A stretch of DNA of 64,000 nt, from the NCBI GenBank assembly GCA_026874595.1, contig CM049309.1:96372723-96436722 (forward strand). Reading direction: 5' to 3'. The DNA is from Sipunculus nudus. Taxonomy: Eukaryota; Annelida; Sipuncula; Golfingiida; Sipunculidae. Numbering within the stretch: the stretch's first letter is position 1; the number at the start of each line of letters is the position of its first letter. Below, piece by piece: positions 1 to 10,917 of the stretch. The notes under the pieces are model-generated. The model saw only the letters and a list, made by a program, of their open reading frames with translations. It was not told where the DNA came from and did not search any database. A program made the translations under genes and the position numbers.

Positions 1-396
1 CATGATGGGGAGGGGTGTCTCTCTTACTCTAAGTGCGGAAACGGTTATGACGAATTCTGTTGCTCTTCCTCTTGAAATGAATAAGTATTTCGGAACTTGA
101 ATTCACCAAAATACCATGATATTAAAAAAGCCTAAAACAACCTAAAATGCCCTTATCCCTGATTTCTTACGACAGTCTCGTTAAATATATACGTTTACAC
201 TATTCTGAACATATTGAGTACTCCCTAAATTTCTGTTGTGTGTTTTGATTTACCTCTGGTTATGGAACTTGATGGTTATATCACCTGATCTTTAATGTAA
301 TAACAATCTTTCACCTGGACTTATGTAAGAGAGTTATTTTATCTTTATCTTTTAGCAGATGTAATTGCATTTCAAATATAAATCTATTATTAATGT

Positions 397-436
397 TCGG
401 GAGGGGTTGTGGTAGGTTTGAATCCCTCCTGGCCGC
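397..436 (+). other. possible tRNA-derived SINE fragment (B-box-like)
   Basis: GGTTTGAATCC at 415-425 differs by one base from the RNA polymerase III B-box consensus GGTTCGAATCC, and it is followed by CCTCCTGGC. The flanking bases pair poorly as a T-stem, and no convincing A box lies upstream. It may be the remnant of a tRNA-derived SINE or a chance match. It is not a functional tRNA gene. Confidence 0.2.
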
Positions 437-1880
437 TATGTCACACGTTCAGTATACGTATTAAATATTATTATTACCCGATATAGAGATCAAAGTTTAA
501 ATAAAGATGAAATTGCTTCCATGTACTATATTATAAATCGTATAACTGCATGATTCATTACCTACAGACAACTGCTGTATGTTGTGTCATGAAGGATGTG
601 TGAACTTGTTTATCAACTGGAAAAACATGTAACCTATAGGTGGTAGGTCGCATATATGCATAGGTAGACAGGGGACTTTTTGCAAAACACCATTTATGAA
701 GCTCTGGCTTATCTGACTTGCTGGTAGATGCCCTTGTTGAATTTGTTTTGATTATTTTGACAGGCCCCACATATAATAAACATGTTTAATAAAAAACAAG
801 CAGCCTGTGTGTGGTGATATCCACATTTTCTGGCCTATTTTTATAAAAGCTCCAAGGGATAACCTTTGATTTATTAAGGTCAGATAGGTGATTTGGTCTC
901 TTAAATGAAATACCTATTGAATAACAAATGATCATTAGTTCAAAATAAAATTTTACAATAAATGCAAAAACATAAAAACTATAATTCTTAAAATAAACGG
1001 ATGTAGCCTTGAATTAAGCATGTTTTAGCGTTGAGAATATTATTTTTTAACAATAATATAACAGTTTATCCAAACATTTGGTCTTTTATCTGGAAACATT
1101 AAACATGTCTTGCACACATATAGTCCATGAATTAACCAACTGCGTTTCTATAGTACAGACTAAAGTTTTAAAAAGTGCCTTGCTTGCTGCACCATGCGTA
1201 TCACCGAGCTCTATTAGCTATAGCTGTTGTCATATGCTATAAAAAGAGATGGAGTTACAGAAGTGACTATGTATTTATACGCGTTGAGAATTAAATAATA
1301 CTCACCAAATGAAGTTTTATCATGTTGAATGAAAGCTTATCATAAATCGTCTGTACATGAAAATTTAATTTATCACATTTTATGAGTATCCTGCAGTGCA
1401 ATGTTTTTTTTCTAGTAACAATTTATTCTTTTTTTGTGGAAGTTATACTGAAATATACTTGTTTCAAGTCAGAGCGATCTTTTCTACATTACCAAATACA
1501 GGTGACTTCCCTAAAATATTTGTTAACATTCTTTGTTAATGAATTCTTCGATATCATTTGGTTGTCAACTAAAAGCGTATATATATATATACAGGAGAAA
1601 AGCTTACGTGATATGTTTCTATGTTGTCCAGAGGGGCGGCAATTTCTATACGACCGCCCCGGGTGGCAAACAAGTTAGGTACGCCGCTGTGTACGTTCCA
1701 TGGCCAGGGTCATGGAATATGTATAATTTCACTGATTGTACCCAAAATTTATCCAGACTTTTTTCATTAAATATATATTTGCTGTATTTATATAAAATAT
1801 TTATAGGTTTTATACATTTTTATCAAGTCTAGAAATATACCCTGGCTGATATCAGTACTGATATTGAGAAAAAATATACA

Positions 1881-1881
<1 letters not shown>

Positions 1882-1933
<52 letters not shown>

Positions 1934-1985
1934 CTGATTGTGTGTTAAATATATATATATATATTATCTGATTGTGTGTTAAAAC
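1882..1985. repeat. (AT)n microsatellite with duplicated flank
   Basis: An uninterrupted AT run of about 48 bases is followed by ATTATCTGATTGTGTGTTAA, a second shorter AT run, and a second copy of the same flank ending near 1984. The AT tract plus flank has been tandemly duplicated, consistent with slippage or unequal exchange. Confidence 0.9.
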
Positions 1986-2177
1986 TCATTTAATCACAAA
2001 ACATATATTTAAAGTTTGTTGTTTATAAATGTAGAAACTGGTAACTGACACGCAGCCTTGAGTAATCAAGTCGTAGATGCACTGTGGCCGCCACTTGACA
2101 AGGAACAGAAGTGGAAACTGCACAACGGATTAATGCTTCAGGGCAGTTTTAATCCCCATTCACATGCATTTACTCCT

Positions 2178-2207
2178 AGTTTATATATACGTGTGTATAT
2201 ATAAACT
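2178..2207. repeat. perfect 12-bp inverted repeat
   Basis: The arm AGTTTATATATA (2178-2189) is repeated as its exact reverse complement at 2196-2207 around a 6-base spacer CGTGTG. It is AT-rich and could extrude as a small hairpin. There is no evidence that it is a terminator or binding site. Confidence 0.8.
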
Positions 2208-2572
2208 TACTTTTGCACGTATATAATTTGCATGCAATGTGAACAGATCAGCATATGTGAGGATAAATACCTTCTCGCGTAAATTAACATGAGTTGTGAA
2301 AAGTATATTTACACGACCCAAGCAGGTGATTTGCATACACCTAGCTTTACTTATGTAAATTGTGTCATAGATGTGAACACATGAACGAGCAGACTGAAGG
2401 TTAAATATAATAAAGGGTGCGTAATTTTAATATATCCATTAATTATATCCGCCAAAACACAATTTTGCCTATACTATGTTTCTACGAGAGTTCCGCCGCG
2501 TTTGTCTACGAAGAATTCCTCTGGATCAATCATTCTGAAACCCGGCATTATTATTGGGTCACTTGTGAACTA

Positions 2573-3965
2573 ACAAAGATTGGGGGCGCCAAGTGCAATT
2601 ATGTCGCGTAGTGTTAATCTGTGCGTCTTATTTTAGTGAAAATAGAACATATTTCATAAGTGGTTCAATGTATTGGGCTGAAATTGTGCGGAAAAGTCCA
2701 TAGATCTTGGATACCCCCATTTTGTGCTCAATACTGGTGGCGCCATTTGTAATAATTGTCGCATGGCGTTCATCCGTGCGTTTGCTTTGGGTGAAAATCA
2801 CTCATATCCCAGGAGTGGTTCAATGTTCAATGTCCATCCATCAACCGCAATAGCATTATCGTATTCATGACAAGAGGAGCCACCTAATAATCCTGTATTA
2901 GTAAAATACATCCATGCATTTATCTCAGGGGTGTATTGGCGAGATCACCTGAAATTTGCATGCACATAGATCTTTGATTCCTTAATCTCAAACACGACTG
3001 GTGGCGCCACCTATAATAATTTTCGCTTAACTTTCATTCATAAATTTTTTGGGGTGAAAATTGCACATATCTCAAGAGTGGATGGGTATATCAGCATGAA
3101 ATTTTCCATGTTCACCCGTCTTGTCTAGCTTTGTCTAAGACCAGACAGATGGCGCCACCTACCATCTCGATTTCGTAGAGTACATTGATGCCCTTTTCTC
3201 TTGAGTGATTGGGCGTATCGGCCTGAAATTTGGCATGTTCATCCATCTTCGGTAGATTACCCGTATGCAAGACTGTTTGCGCCTCTACAATCACGTATTT
3301 GTAAAATACATGCATGCGTTTATCTTAGGAGTGGTTCAATGTATCGGCCTAAAATATTGCATGTCCATAGATCAAGCTTAGATTGCTTTATCTTGTTTAC
3401 AAGACTGGTGGCGCCAACCACAATCGGCCACCAACCACAATCGTTTTTGCATCATGCCAATCTGTGCATCTTTTTTATCGTAAAAATCACACCTTTCCTT
3501 AGGAATGGTTTGGCATATCTGCCTGAAATTGTGCATGTAGATCCATCTCGAGTAGATTTCTTGTACACAAGACTAGTGGTGCCACCTACAATCACGTATT
3601 TGTAGAATACTTTCAAGCATTTATCTCAGAAGTGATTTGGTGTATTCACCTGAAAAATTTGCACCTCCATAGATCTTGGAATGGTAAATCTTGTGAACAA
3701 TACTGGTGGCGCCAACTACAATAATTTTTATCTGGCGTATATCGGTATATTTATTTCTACACATATCACACAAATCTCGGGAGTTGTTCAATGTTACGGC
3801 CTTAAATTTATGTATATGTTTATCCATATTGGTCAGGAGTGGTTTAACGAATCAGCCTGAAACTGTGCATGTCCATAGATCTATGATGGCATGACCGGTG
3901 GCATGACTACTTGTGCCACCTACAATAATTTTTTTAAAGTTTCGTCCATCTGCGAGTCTTTGGAC
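2573..3965 (+). repeat. degenerate repeat family marked by GGCGCCACC
   Basis: About eight diverged copies of one unit lie head to tail. Each has a GGCGCC-type core (2585, 2739, 3003, 3151, 3410, and 3708, with GTGCC versions near 3579 and 3913) followed by CTACAATAATTTT-like sequence. Then come a GTGAAAAT block, CTCAGGAGTGGTT, a 'cggcctgaaattgtgcatg'-like block, CCATAGATCT and CTTGTG..AAGACTGGTGG leading into the next core. Core spacing is irregular (about 130-265 bp), so pieces have been lost or added. The same family recurs in opposite orientation at 17.93-18.32 kb, so it is dispersed in the genome. No protein is encoded; several short open frames here are shadows of the repeat. Confidence 0.75.
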
Positions 3966-4003
3966 ACTTTGGCATCCCTGATGCCACATATTTGAAGGGA
4001 TCA

Positions 4004-4235
4004 GACAACGACGTCACACTGATACTTACATAGAAAACTGCAAGGAAGGACAGGCAAAGAATATTCTCTGTCGTCTGGGTACATCCTTTTTAAAATAATT
4101 TTATTTTGAAAGTAATTACAGCACAACAGTACTGTTTCAAATAGACATCCATTAATATATTTACACATATTACTCTTAATTATCTGTTTTCTAATTATCC
4201 GTTTTCTATGTCAATATCAGTGTGACGTCGTTGTC
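4004..4235. mobile_element. fold-back/MITE-like element with 35-bp inverted ends
   Basis: The left arm at 4004-4038 begins GACAACGACGTCACACTGAT. The right arm at 4201-4235 is its reverse complement with two mismatches in 35 positions. About 160 bp of AT-rich DNA lies between, with no coding capacity. Long terminal inverted repeats around a short noncoding core fit a non-autonomous DNA transposon or fold-back element. I could not see a clear target-site duplication beside the arms, so a simple inverted duplication remains possible. Confidence 0.6.
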
Positions 4236-4760
4236 CGTCCGTCTGAACCACGCGCTCGTGTACACACACAGACTCACTCAAGGCTCACAATTATAACAGA
4301 GACCAGCACATACGATAACATATCTTTACTGCGTTTACCCTATCTAATACATCAAAGGTATCTACTCTAAACAATAGTACGAGATCTGTTGGAAATCCTA
4401 GGACGCCCACACGATCCGCTGCAATCTGACGTCATTACCCGGACCCCAGGTCTTCTGTGCTGGACTCGTGCGCCCCAGTCCCCACCAGCTGTATCTCGAT
4501 ACCTCCCGTCACGTCTCAGACCAACCTTGCTCCTCCTCCGGCCTCACTGGAGCGCCCTCTCTCGGCCTCGTTGAAGTCCCCTGCGTCGACCGTGCGGTGC
4601 TGGTCTGCGACTCTGCGTCTTACCAGACCTTCCAGATGCTGCCAACCTCCCGGGATGTCTGCTTGTCCGTCAGCTGGACTGTATACCAACTGTGCGCCCC
4701 CTGTGCTGTCGGCCTCGCCGAGTCGCCGTATTGGTCTCACCCGAGGTAAAAAGCTGTAAG
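4236..4760 (+). other. GC-rich island, possible exon or transcribed repeat
   Basis: Base composition shifts sharply to GC-rich between about 4236 and 4750 within AT-rich surroundings. Three overlapping forward frames and one reverse frame are open for 60-100 codons, as expected for GC-rich DNA, so openness alone proves nothing. The frame at 4468-4749 has mixed composition including VEVPCVDRAVLVCDSASYQT and ends near GAG/GTAAAA at about 4746, which resembles a splice donor. I do not recognise a domain. It may be a host exon, a CpG island or part of an uncharacterised repeat. Confidence 0.3.
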
Positions 4761-4822
4761 AAAAATACACAGAATACTCATAACTCCTATGGCCATTTCA
4801 AATACCTCGGCACGCATGTCAT

Positions 4823-4856
4823 GGGGGGGGGGGGGGGGGGGGGGGGGGGGAGGGGG
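4823..4856 (+). repeat. poly-G run (G28, A, G5)
   Basis: Twenty-eight consecutive G, one A, then five G. The run can form G-quadruplexes and is prone to length error in sequencing and cloning, so the exact count is uncertain. A forward frame passing through it codes only Gly and is not credible. Confidence 0.95.
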
Positions 4857-5110
4857 AGTCATATTCCTGTTAGACACACGAAAATTCAAACAAATAACAC
4901 TGACAGTGTTACCCGTGATGCCCCGTGGGATGTTATAATTAACAATCCTTGTGGTACATCACGTACGGACATTATGGGAATAACTTGCGCATGCCCAACA
5001 GCCCAGACTAAAACTGTTAAATAAACAAGCCGTCTCTGGCTTTACAATTAATACAATACCACAAAAGTTATACGCTACTGTGCACTGAAGTTAACAAATA
5101 CGCTTACTTC

Positions 5111-5182
5111 TCGAAACCCCGAGTTAACTATTTTTAAATGAAGCCTTCGAAACCCCGAGTTAACTATTTTTAAATGAAGCCT
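5111..5182 (+). repeat. 36-bp tandem duplication (2 copies)
   Basis: Two adjacent identical 36-bp copies start with TCGAAACCCCGAGTTAACTA (5111-5146 and 5147-5182). No coding role is visible. Confidence 0.9.
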
Positions 5183-6045
5183 TTCATGAACCCTCTTTTT
5201 AGGTACCTACTTTTAGTTTTAACAAACTATATTCATACAGGAAAGAGACAAGTGAGAATAACCTACGGGTCTTCAACCCCAACCTTACGATGGCATTCTT
5301 AAGATCTGCGCGGCTTCTGTCCTGCAGGCGATCTCTCCTCGTTGGCGGCTACAGTTTAAGTGCTAAATGTGGCGGGAATAGAGCCTCTTTATACTGGTCT
5401 CCACTGAAACCTACTGACTATTCATGAGGTGTATGAATTACAAAAACATAACAATAAGCAAAGTGCTCGGTAGCCCTATGAATATTCATTAGCTACGACA
5501 CGCTGGCTAATCCTTTTACGCAGGTGTGCCCCTTCACCTCCGAACTAGTGACCTATGAACTTATCGACCAGAGCGCTCGGCCCCGGTGTGCCTATTTACA
5601 ATGAGCGCTCAACCAGGAGAACAGCAAAAGCAAGCGAGTGATCGCACCAATGTGTATTAATGGGTAAATTGTGTGGGGAAATTTTTAACGCGTCACAATC
5701 AGTTTCTAACCTGTGTTTAAGGTCCAGTAGGTACTCTGAAAAAATAAACATTTTCCGGAATATTTCACAGCATGAATACATCTCTTTGCCATTAGCAGAC
5801 GGTAATTCAAAGCTTTGATCATAGTACTTTCAACATTAAACACACCAAATATAGTATCCTTTTTTAAATCAAAGTAACAATCAGATGTAACTCGCCACCA
5901 AGAGTAAAACGAGCTCCAGAATGTTTTTACAGTGGTAGTAGTTTATTATTAAAGTGCAACATGAACATGTTTTTCCAATTTAACATACATAGTAACACAA
6001 CCAGCTTGTAGGGATTATGAAGCACTATACTTTGAAAACAAAACA
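5183..6045. other. intergenic, no gene seen
   Basis: The composition is mixed and somewhat GC-richer between about 5270 and 5590. No frame longer than about 60 codons and no recognisable domain is present. The element boundary of the minus-strand LINE 3' flank is not identifiable here. Confidence 0.5.
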
Positions 6046-6190
6046 AATTAAATATTAAGGTCCGGTTGTGAATGAGATTAACATTAAATAAATATACCTC
6101 ATGTTATATAAATTAAATAACACAACTTAAATATTAAGGTCAGATTGTGGATGATATGAACATACAATGAATATACATCATGATACTTCA
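6046..6190 (-). repeat. two imperfect 79-bp copies in the LINE 3' flank
   Basis: AATATTAAGGTC blocks at 6051 and 6130 begin two diverged copies of an approximately 79-bp unit ending with ATATACxTCATG. On the minus strand they lie directly downstream of the LINE ORF2 remnant. They may therefore be part of its 3' untranslated region, but that link is inferred from position only. Confidence 0.5.
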
Positions 6191-6197
6191 TAGTCAG

Positions 6198-7080
6198 TTA
6201 CAATGATGCAAATCTTGCAGTTAAATTGACAACGTCACTGTTTGACAAAGAAAACACCAATTTATCTTTATATGTCAAATTACTGAAATCAATTTTTAGT
6301 ACATGACTGACTTGTTCCTCGAATTCCTTTCTAATTATTCTGTGTTTATTACAGTGTTCCACCGTTTCTACCTGACCGGAATTACACGAGAGACATACTC
6401 GTTCATTCCGGACCAGACTTCGGTATCGGCCGGTTTCAATCCGTATTGGATATACCCCCATACGTAGCTTGGCTATTATTGCTCTGTTCTTCCTCTAGCA
6501 CTTAAAAATGTAATCATCATGCACGGCTAAATGAATCCTTAATTTCTTTGTAAATATTTAAACGAGAAATTCCTGCTTAAGTATCCAGCCATTGTTCCAC
6601 AAAAGAATCTGATATCTACTCTCTACCAAAACACCTAATTCTTTAGAGGTGAACCGAGAAACATCCCTACTTATGTACATATCACTGAGACCACGTGTGT
6701 TTTAAATATCTTTAACCGAATGACACCAACCCTTATGACCCTCAACACTGTTAAAGTAGTCTATATCAAACACCCTCCGTGTTATTCGATCTGATGGTAA
6801 ACAACAAAGTCTGTTCCAGAGTTTCACACACTCCACCATATGACGAATAAACGCGCGGAGGTAACCAAGCAATGTCTCCATACATGGCCTGTACGGGAGT
6901 CACTTTACCTACACCAAGAAAAGTTCGTATTGCACGGTGTTGTATGGTATCACATATATCATATTTCTTCAAGCCCCATATTCCACTACAGTAGTCCATA
7001 ACAGGACACACAAGCGACTTATACATGGTACAGTACGTCTCATATTTTAACCCATGTATGGCATGGAATCTTGTGGTCAA
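6198..7080 (-). pseudogene. LINE ORF2 C-terminal part (connection and Cys/His region)
   Basis: The upstream segment (7080-6766) has the conserved post-RT pattern of these elements: YKSLVCPVMDYCSGIWG, then IQHRAIRTFLGVGKVTPVQA and a DIAWLPP stretch. The downstream segment (6461-6198) reads RIETGRYRSLVRNERVCLSC followed by a spacer and EHC, which matches the usual C-x2-C...H C-terminal motif, thought to contact RNA or DNA. Between them coding similarity continues with shifts of frame and stops (for example a VFDIDYFN-like piece near 6765). The final residues before the stop at 6198 are Asn/Leu-rich and end in ARFASL. The product cannot be made as one chain. Confidence 0.8.
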
Positions 7081-7195
7081 ATATCCAAGCGGTCATCCAC
7101 TGGATTTACACAAACTATTCTCTGAGAAACTAAAGTTAAGGGTCTCATCAAGCTCAAGGCCTAGATATCTATAGGAAGTAACATACGGAACAACA

Positions 7196-8177
7196 TCAAC
7201 TAAACATATACGAACACCTTTCCTTCTGAGCGGGACGACAATGTACCACGTTAGTCTTCTGAAGGTTAACATTTAAGCGCCATTTAGAGCACCATTTATA
7301 CAAAACATACAGCATTTCTTGTAGTTCTTCAGGGCAGGCAGCTATTGAAGCTATATCATCAGCATACATCAATATACTTAATTTTTCGCTGTCAATTAAT
7401 CTTACTCCATATCCAGTATCTTTTATCTCCCTGGCTAGGTCGTTAATAAACAAAGTGAATAAAACAGGCGCAAGGATATCCCCCTGACGAATCTCATACT
7501 GAGTCTGTGAAATAACCATTTACTCGCACGGTAACCTTAGTATGTTGATACATAGCCCTGAAAATCTTTAAAAATGGACCGTTTATACAAAGGCACATTA
7601 ATTTATACCACAGCAAATCTCTTTGCACAGAATCAATTGCACGGGAAAAATCGACAAAACATACAAATGTATCCTGTTTAACTCTTTTCCTGGAACGGAT
7701 CGTAGATGTAAGACAATATATATGATCCTTACAACTGCGATTTTTTCGGTAAGCATTTTGTTCATCGCATATAAAATTATAATGTTCAACAAAATTTTGT
7801 AATCGACAATACAAAATATTTGCAAATATTTTAGCTGATGCTGATATAAGGCTAATATCCCTAGTATTATTTTGAATCCTAGGAACTTTTCCTTTCTTTG
7901 GAATTGGATTTAGTATGACTGTCACCCATTCATTAGGCACAGTGGAAGTATTAAATATATAACAAAATATACGATGTAGTAGACCTGCTAGTCTTGGGCA
8001 CTGCCACACTTCGGAAGGTATCCCATCCAAACCAATGGCTTTACCCTGTTTTGCCTCAGTAAGGGCACGGAGTGTTTCATCAATAGCTAAAGGAGCATTT
8101 AAATAATTATTTTCATTAAATACATCCAGATCTTTTCTGACAAACCCTTCTGCATTAGCAGCTTTAACAAATTCCAA
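7196..8177 (-). pseudogene. LINE reverse transcriptase domain, frameshifted
   Basis: The first frame (8177-7494) contains GKAIGLDGIPSEVW (RT entry motif), NPIPKKGK, a degraded RDISLIS block, DEQNAYRKNRSCKDHI and motif A as FVCFVDFSRAIDSV. The catalytic Asp of motif A is present, but the usual AFD is AID. The second frame (7519-7196) contains RQGDILAPVLFTLFINDLA (motif B region), motif C as YADD with the paired aspartates, and then WRLNVNLQKT. The two frames overlap near 7500, where the first frame ends in TGA just before the QGD motif, so an indel separates motifs A and C. The family enzyme primes cDNA synthesis at nicked target DNA. This copy cannot encode an uninterrupted enzyme. Confidence 0.92.
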
Positions 8178-8242
8178 AAATATATCATCGAAATTACCTA
8201 TTACTTTGTTATAAGACTTCTCCAGGTCTGTTTATCATTTAT

Positions 8243-9069
8243 TTAATACAACATGAATATCCTTAGACTCATTTTTATTTTCAAGAAGAACTTATTTGGT
8301 ACCCTTTCATTACTTTTCGGTCCTAAATTATTTACTTCATTCCAAAACCATTTGGGGTCATTGACGTAATTCTCCATCTGTAATTGCTGTTTTGCGCTAA
8401 ACTCTTGCTCACATCTGCGGAACAGACCATCAAAATGTTTCCTTTTCTGTCTGAATGCATGCCTTAGCCGACTCTTCGTATTAGCATTTTTTGTGAAATC
8501 AAATATTTTCCGCTCAATATAACCGGGCTCATGTACAGCATCAATAGTTACATCAGTTTTCTTTAATATATCAAAGCTCGGCAAAGAGATTTCGCAAACC
8601 AATACTGAATGATCAGACACTTAAGATGTTATTGCAGAGGGTAAGTTAAATTGACCAATTAAATCTAACACTGTGTAAACTGAAAATTACATATATTAAC
8701 CAAGAATTCATATTGTGCAATCATATAATCTACAACAGAAGCTCCACGCCATGATATACACGTATAATTGTCGCTGGCTGATGATTTCAGACACCTGCCA
8801 TTCAGTATGCACAGGCGACAGTCATTGAGATTTCATTTAGTAACAATCCGGGCATCAAAATCACCAGTTAAGAAAACAGGGGCTTGTTCTGAGAGAGTAA
8901 ACACATGATGCGTTAGAACTTCATAGATTTCTTGTGAAACATTTCCCCTTGATGAATGTTGTGGAGGTATATAACATATAGTACTGTCATTTTGTAACAT
9001 GACCTCACACAAATTGCAACAAAAGCTATCTCGTTTGTTTTGTATCCCAGAAGGTATCCTTTTGAACAT
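8243..9069 (-). pseudogene. LINE APE-type endonuclease, C-terminal two-thirds
   Basis: In order on the minus strand: CYIPPQHSSRG (family CYLPP motif), VFLTGDFDARI (catalytic GDFN motif with Asn replaced by Asp), then after a stop NLNDCRLCILNGR and CISWRGASVVDYM (the SVVDY motif), and after further stops SDHSVLVCEISL (the SDH catalytic motif). The region after SDH is the charged linker leading to the RT (RQKRKHFDGLFRRCEQEF). In intact elements this domain nicks the target strand. The stops, the N-to-D change and the missing N-terminal WNxN/CET motifs show it is dead. Confidence 0.85.
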
Positions 9070-10234
9070 TTAAAAAGTCCTAAGATATTCTCCTGGGGGA
9101 AAGTAGTAAAATTTGGGAATATCCAAAATGGCCGCCAGAAGGCCTATAGAATCCATCAAATTTAATTAATCAACAGGGTATAAATATGTAATACGACATT
9201 TTCAGGGATTTTTTGGGGTCGCAGAATCCAATTCTGGTCTTTATTTGTTAATTTAAAAATTCCCAAGACTCATATGTGGGGGTCGATGTGGAAACGGTCT
9301 GAAGCATGGGGTGCGGTAGGGGTGGGGGTTGTAGCACGACTCAGTTGGCATTTATATTGAGCAGGTAACCCTAATTTGGTAATGTGCAGTGCTCACCTAA
9401 CCTGTTGCAATAATATTGTAGTAACTAGATTTTCAACAAACATGAAGAGGGCTTGACCGATATGCTGTGTTAAAACGGAATTGTTCTCGCCAGGTAGATT
9501 TGTTAGAAAGTATACTAAAACAGTCACGATTGGTCTGGTTTATGTCAAATGACGAGTCCCCTGCTTTTGAAACGCTCCAAGAGGTTATTAGATGCAACTG
9601 TCAGAGTAACTGCAGCACGTGGAAAAAGACTGTGGTTGTTTATCAGGTAGGAAGCCTTTTTTTCATGTCATGAGCCAGCATTCAATAATTTCATACTACG
9701 TTTTTATTTTACTTTTAATTAAAGTTTTGTTGTGTCTGTAGGTAAAATCTTATTTCCTTTAGATTATTGTAAACACATGTAAGTTGATAATGCATAGCAT
9801 TGATATACAAAATGTATACATGTAGCACCAACCATTAATGCAAGGCCACCTGTTTCTTAACGGTAATACCTAACTAATATATAGTACAAGTAAAACATTT
9901 TACACAAGGACATAAATCTGCACAGGTCACAAAGTACAAAGGCAAAACAGAGTGCAGTTACTTTGATCCACTGAAGTCATTTTTTGTTATTGTGGGATAA
10001 ATATATACACATGATATATGCTTGATAACAGAGTGCATGGATCTTTGAATATTATTAATAATTAATTTTGAATTGTCAATTCCAAATTTCTAGTTTCATT
10101 TTGCTTTGCTTTTCAGTTATAATTAAAAAAAATCGGTTTGCAGTAGAATGACGTTTTTGAGAAGAAATTGAATTTGGTGGCTTAGTTTTTTTTTTCAAGA
10201 AAACCAGCTGAAAGTCCGGGAATATTCTAACAAA
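9070..10234. other. AT-rich DNA, no supported gene
   Basis: The longest frame (9467-9673, plus strand, 68 codons) has a Cys-rich stretch CNCQSNCSTWKK and ends close to a CAG/GTAGG sequence that resembles a splice donor. I recognise no family and would not call a gene from this. The rest is low-complexity AT-rich sequence. Confidence 0.45.
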
Positions 10235-10475
10235 ACGTTTGCTGATCGGGTATTTTCAACATTTGGACGATCTGTTTGGACTGAACTTTCTAATGATGTT
10301 AAATGAAGCGAAAATTATTGACGACTTTAAAAGAAAATTGAAAACGTACCTTTTTCGACTGAGATTTTTATCAAATTTTAACTCTTGTGTCATAATATAA
10401 TTTAGTACTTTTGTAAAGCGCCACTAGATAATAAATATTTATAAAGTAGGCGCTATATTAAATAAATAAAGTTTA
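10235..10475 (+). mobile_element. 3' end of a plus-strand LINE with GGCGCT hairpin tail
   Basis: The first coding piece reads FADRVFSTFGRSVWTELSND, which matches the well-known LINE C-terminal pattern GxRxFSxxxPxLWNxLP. After a one-base frame break at about 10305 it continues as AKIIDDFKRKLKTYLFRLRF, the usual DxFKxxLKTxLF ending. Downstream, AGCGCC (10417-10422) pairs with GGCGCT (10449-10454) in a short stem, followed by ATATTAAATAAATAAA, the kind of A/T-rich tail where such elements end. Everything upstream of about 10235 is missing, so this is a strongly 5'-truncated insertion of the kind made by incomplete target-primed reverse transcription. Confidence 0.75.
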
Positions 10476-10665
10476 AATTTAAAAGTGAGAGATTTTTTAT
10501 CCGAGTTGACTGCTGGAAACCCTGTGCGTAACTGACAACAGACACTTTGTGATAAGAATGGACAAGATGACGTCTGATCTAACATGTGCTCATTACATAT
10601 CTACATGATTTTATTTATATTGTGATTAAAAAAAATCTAAAATATAAACTAATAAAGATAACGTC

Positions 10666-10917
10666 TTAGTGGAAAAGGTAGTATAAGCTAGATATTGGTT
10701 GATATGATTGATCTGAACTGATAAGTAAAAAAATTGTTGCAAATAATACTTTGTTATCTGACCGTGTGTTTTCTAATGGTGAAACTGGAGCATGTGAGCA
10801 ATTTGTAAACATGAGATCTATACCATTTCCATGATCTGTGTTTGACATGTTGATAAGTTGTTGACAGCTCAGTAGTTGGAACGTTTGTTCAATTAAATCC
10901 AAATCTTTTTTTTTCAT
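10666..10917 (-). pseudogene. LINE endonuclease fragment (C-terminal)
   Basis: The minus-strand frame reads FQLLSCQQLINMSNTDHGNG, then IDLMFTN and VSPLENTRSDNKVLF. This is the endonuclease pattern QLVxxxTHxxGNxLDLVxTN...SDHxxV, with the catalytic SDH His replaced by Asn. It is isolated: no RT follows on the same strand, and a truncated LINE 3' end lies nearby on the opposite strand. It is a fragment of a separate copy, probably of another LINE family than the one at 6.2-9.1 kb. Confidence 0.65.

Larger units (their letters stand above)
1..2560. other. AT-rich intergenic DNA, no gene seen
   Basis: No reading frame here has recognisable domain content. The open frames are short (under 100 codons), rich in Phe/Tyr/Ile as expected from AT-rich noncoding DNA, and overlap one another. 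A 7-bp GC inverted repeat (GGGGCGG at 1633-1639 and CCGCCCC at 1654-1660) sits in a small GC-richer patch. Other items in this stretch are listed separately. Confidence 0.6.
6198..9069 (-). mobile_element. decayed APE-type non-LTR retrotransposon (LINE) ORF2 copy
   Basis: Reading the minus strand from 9069 to 6198 gives the canonical order of a LINE ORF2: apurinic-like endonuclease, linker, reverse transcriptase with YADD, thumb/connection, and a C-terminal Cys/His region. The order and motif style fit the jockey/CR1-like group of APE-type elements, but I cannot fix the clade. The frame is interrupted at several places, including stops in the endonuclease near 8830 and 8620, a frameshift near 7500 between RT motifs A and C, and breaks between 7080 and 6462. 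The N-terminal part of the endonuclease and any ORF1 are missing at the 9069 end, so the copy is 5'-truncated or split. No host gene is disrupted as far as I can see. Confidence 0.9.

Noticed and set aside
397-436. Functional tRNA gene
   Set aside because: Only a B-box-like match; there is no cloverleaf, no acceptor stem pairing and no terminator.
4692-5024. 110-codon frame across the G28 run
   Set aside because: It depends on a poly-Gly segment from a homopolymer of uncertain length and has no recognisable domain.
9124-9135. YY1-like site CAAAATGGCCGC just beyond the 5' edge of the minus-strand LINE
   Set aside because: It matches a short degenerate consensus and recalls the L1 5' end, but the LINE copy is truncated there, so the site is unlikely to be its promoter.
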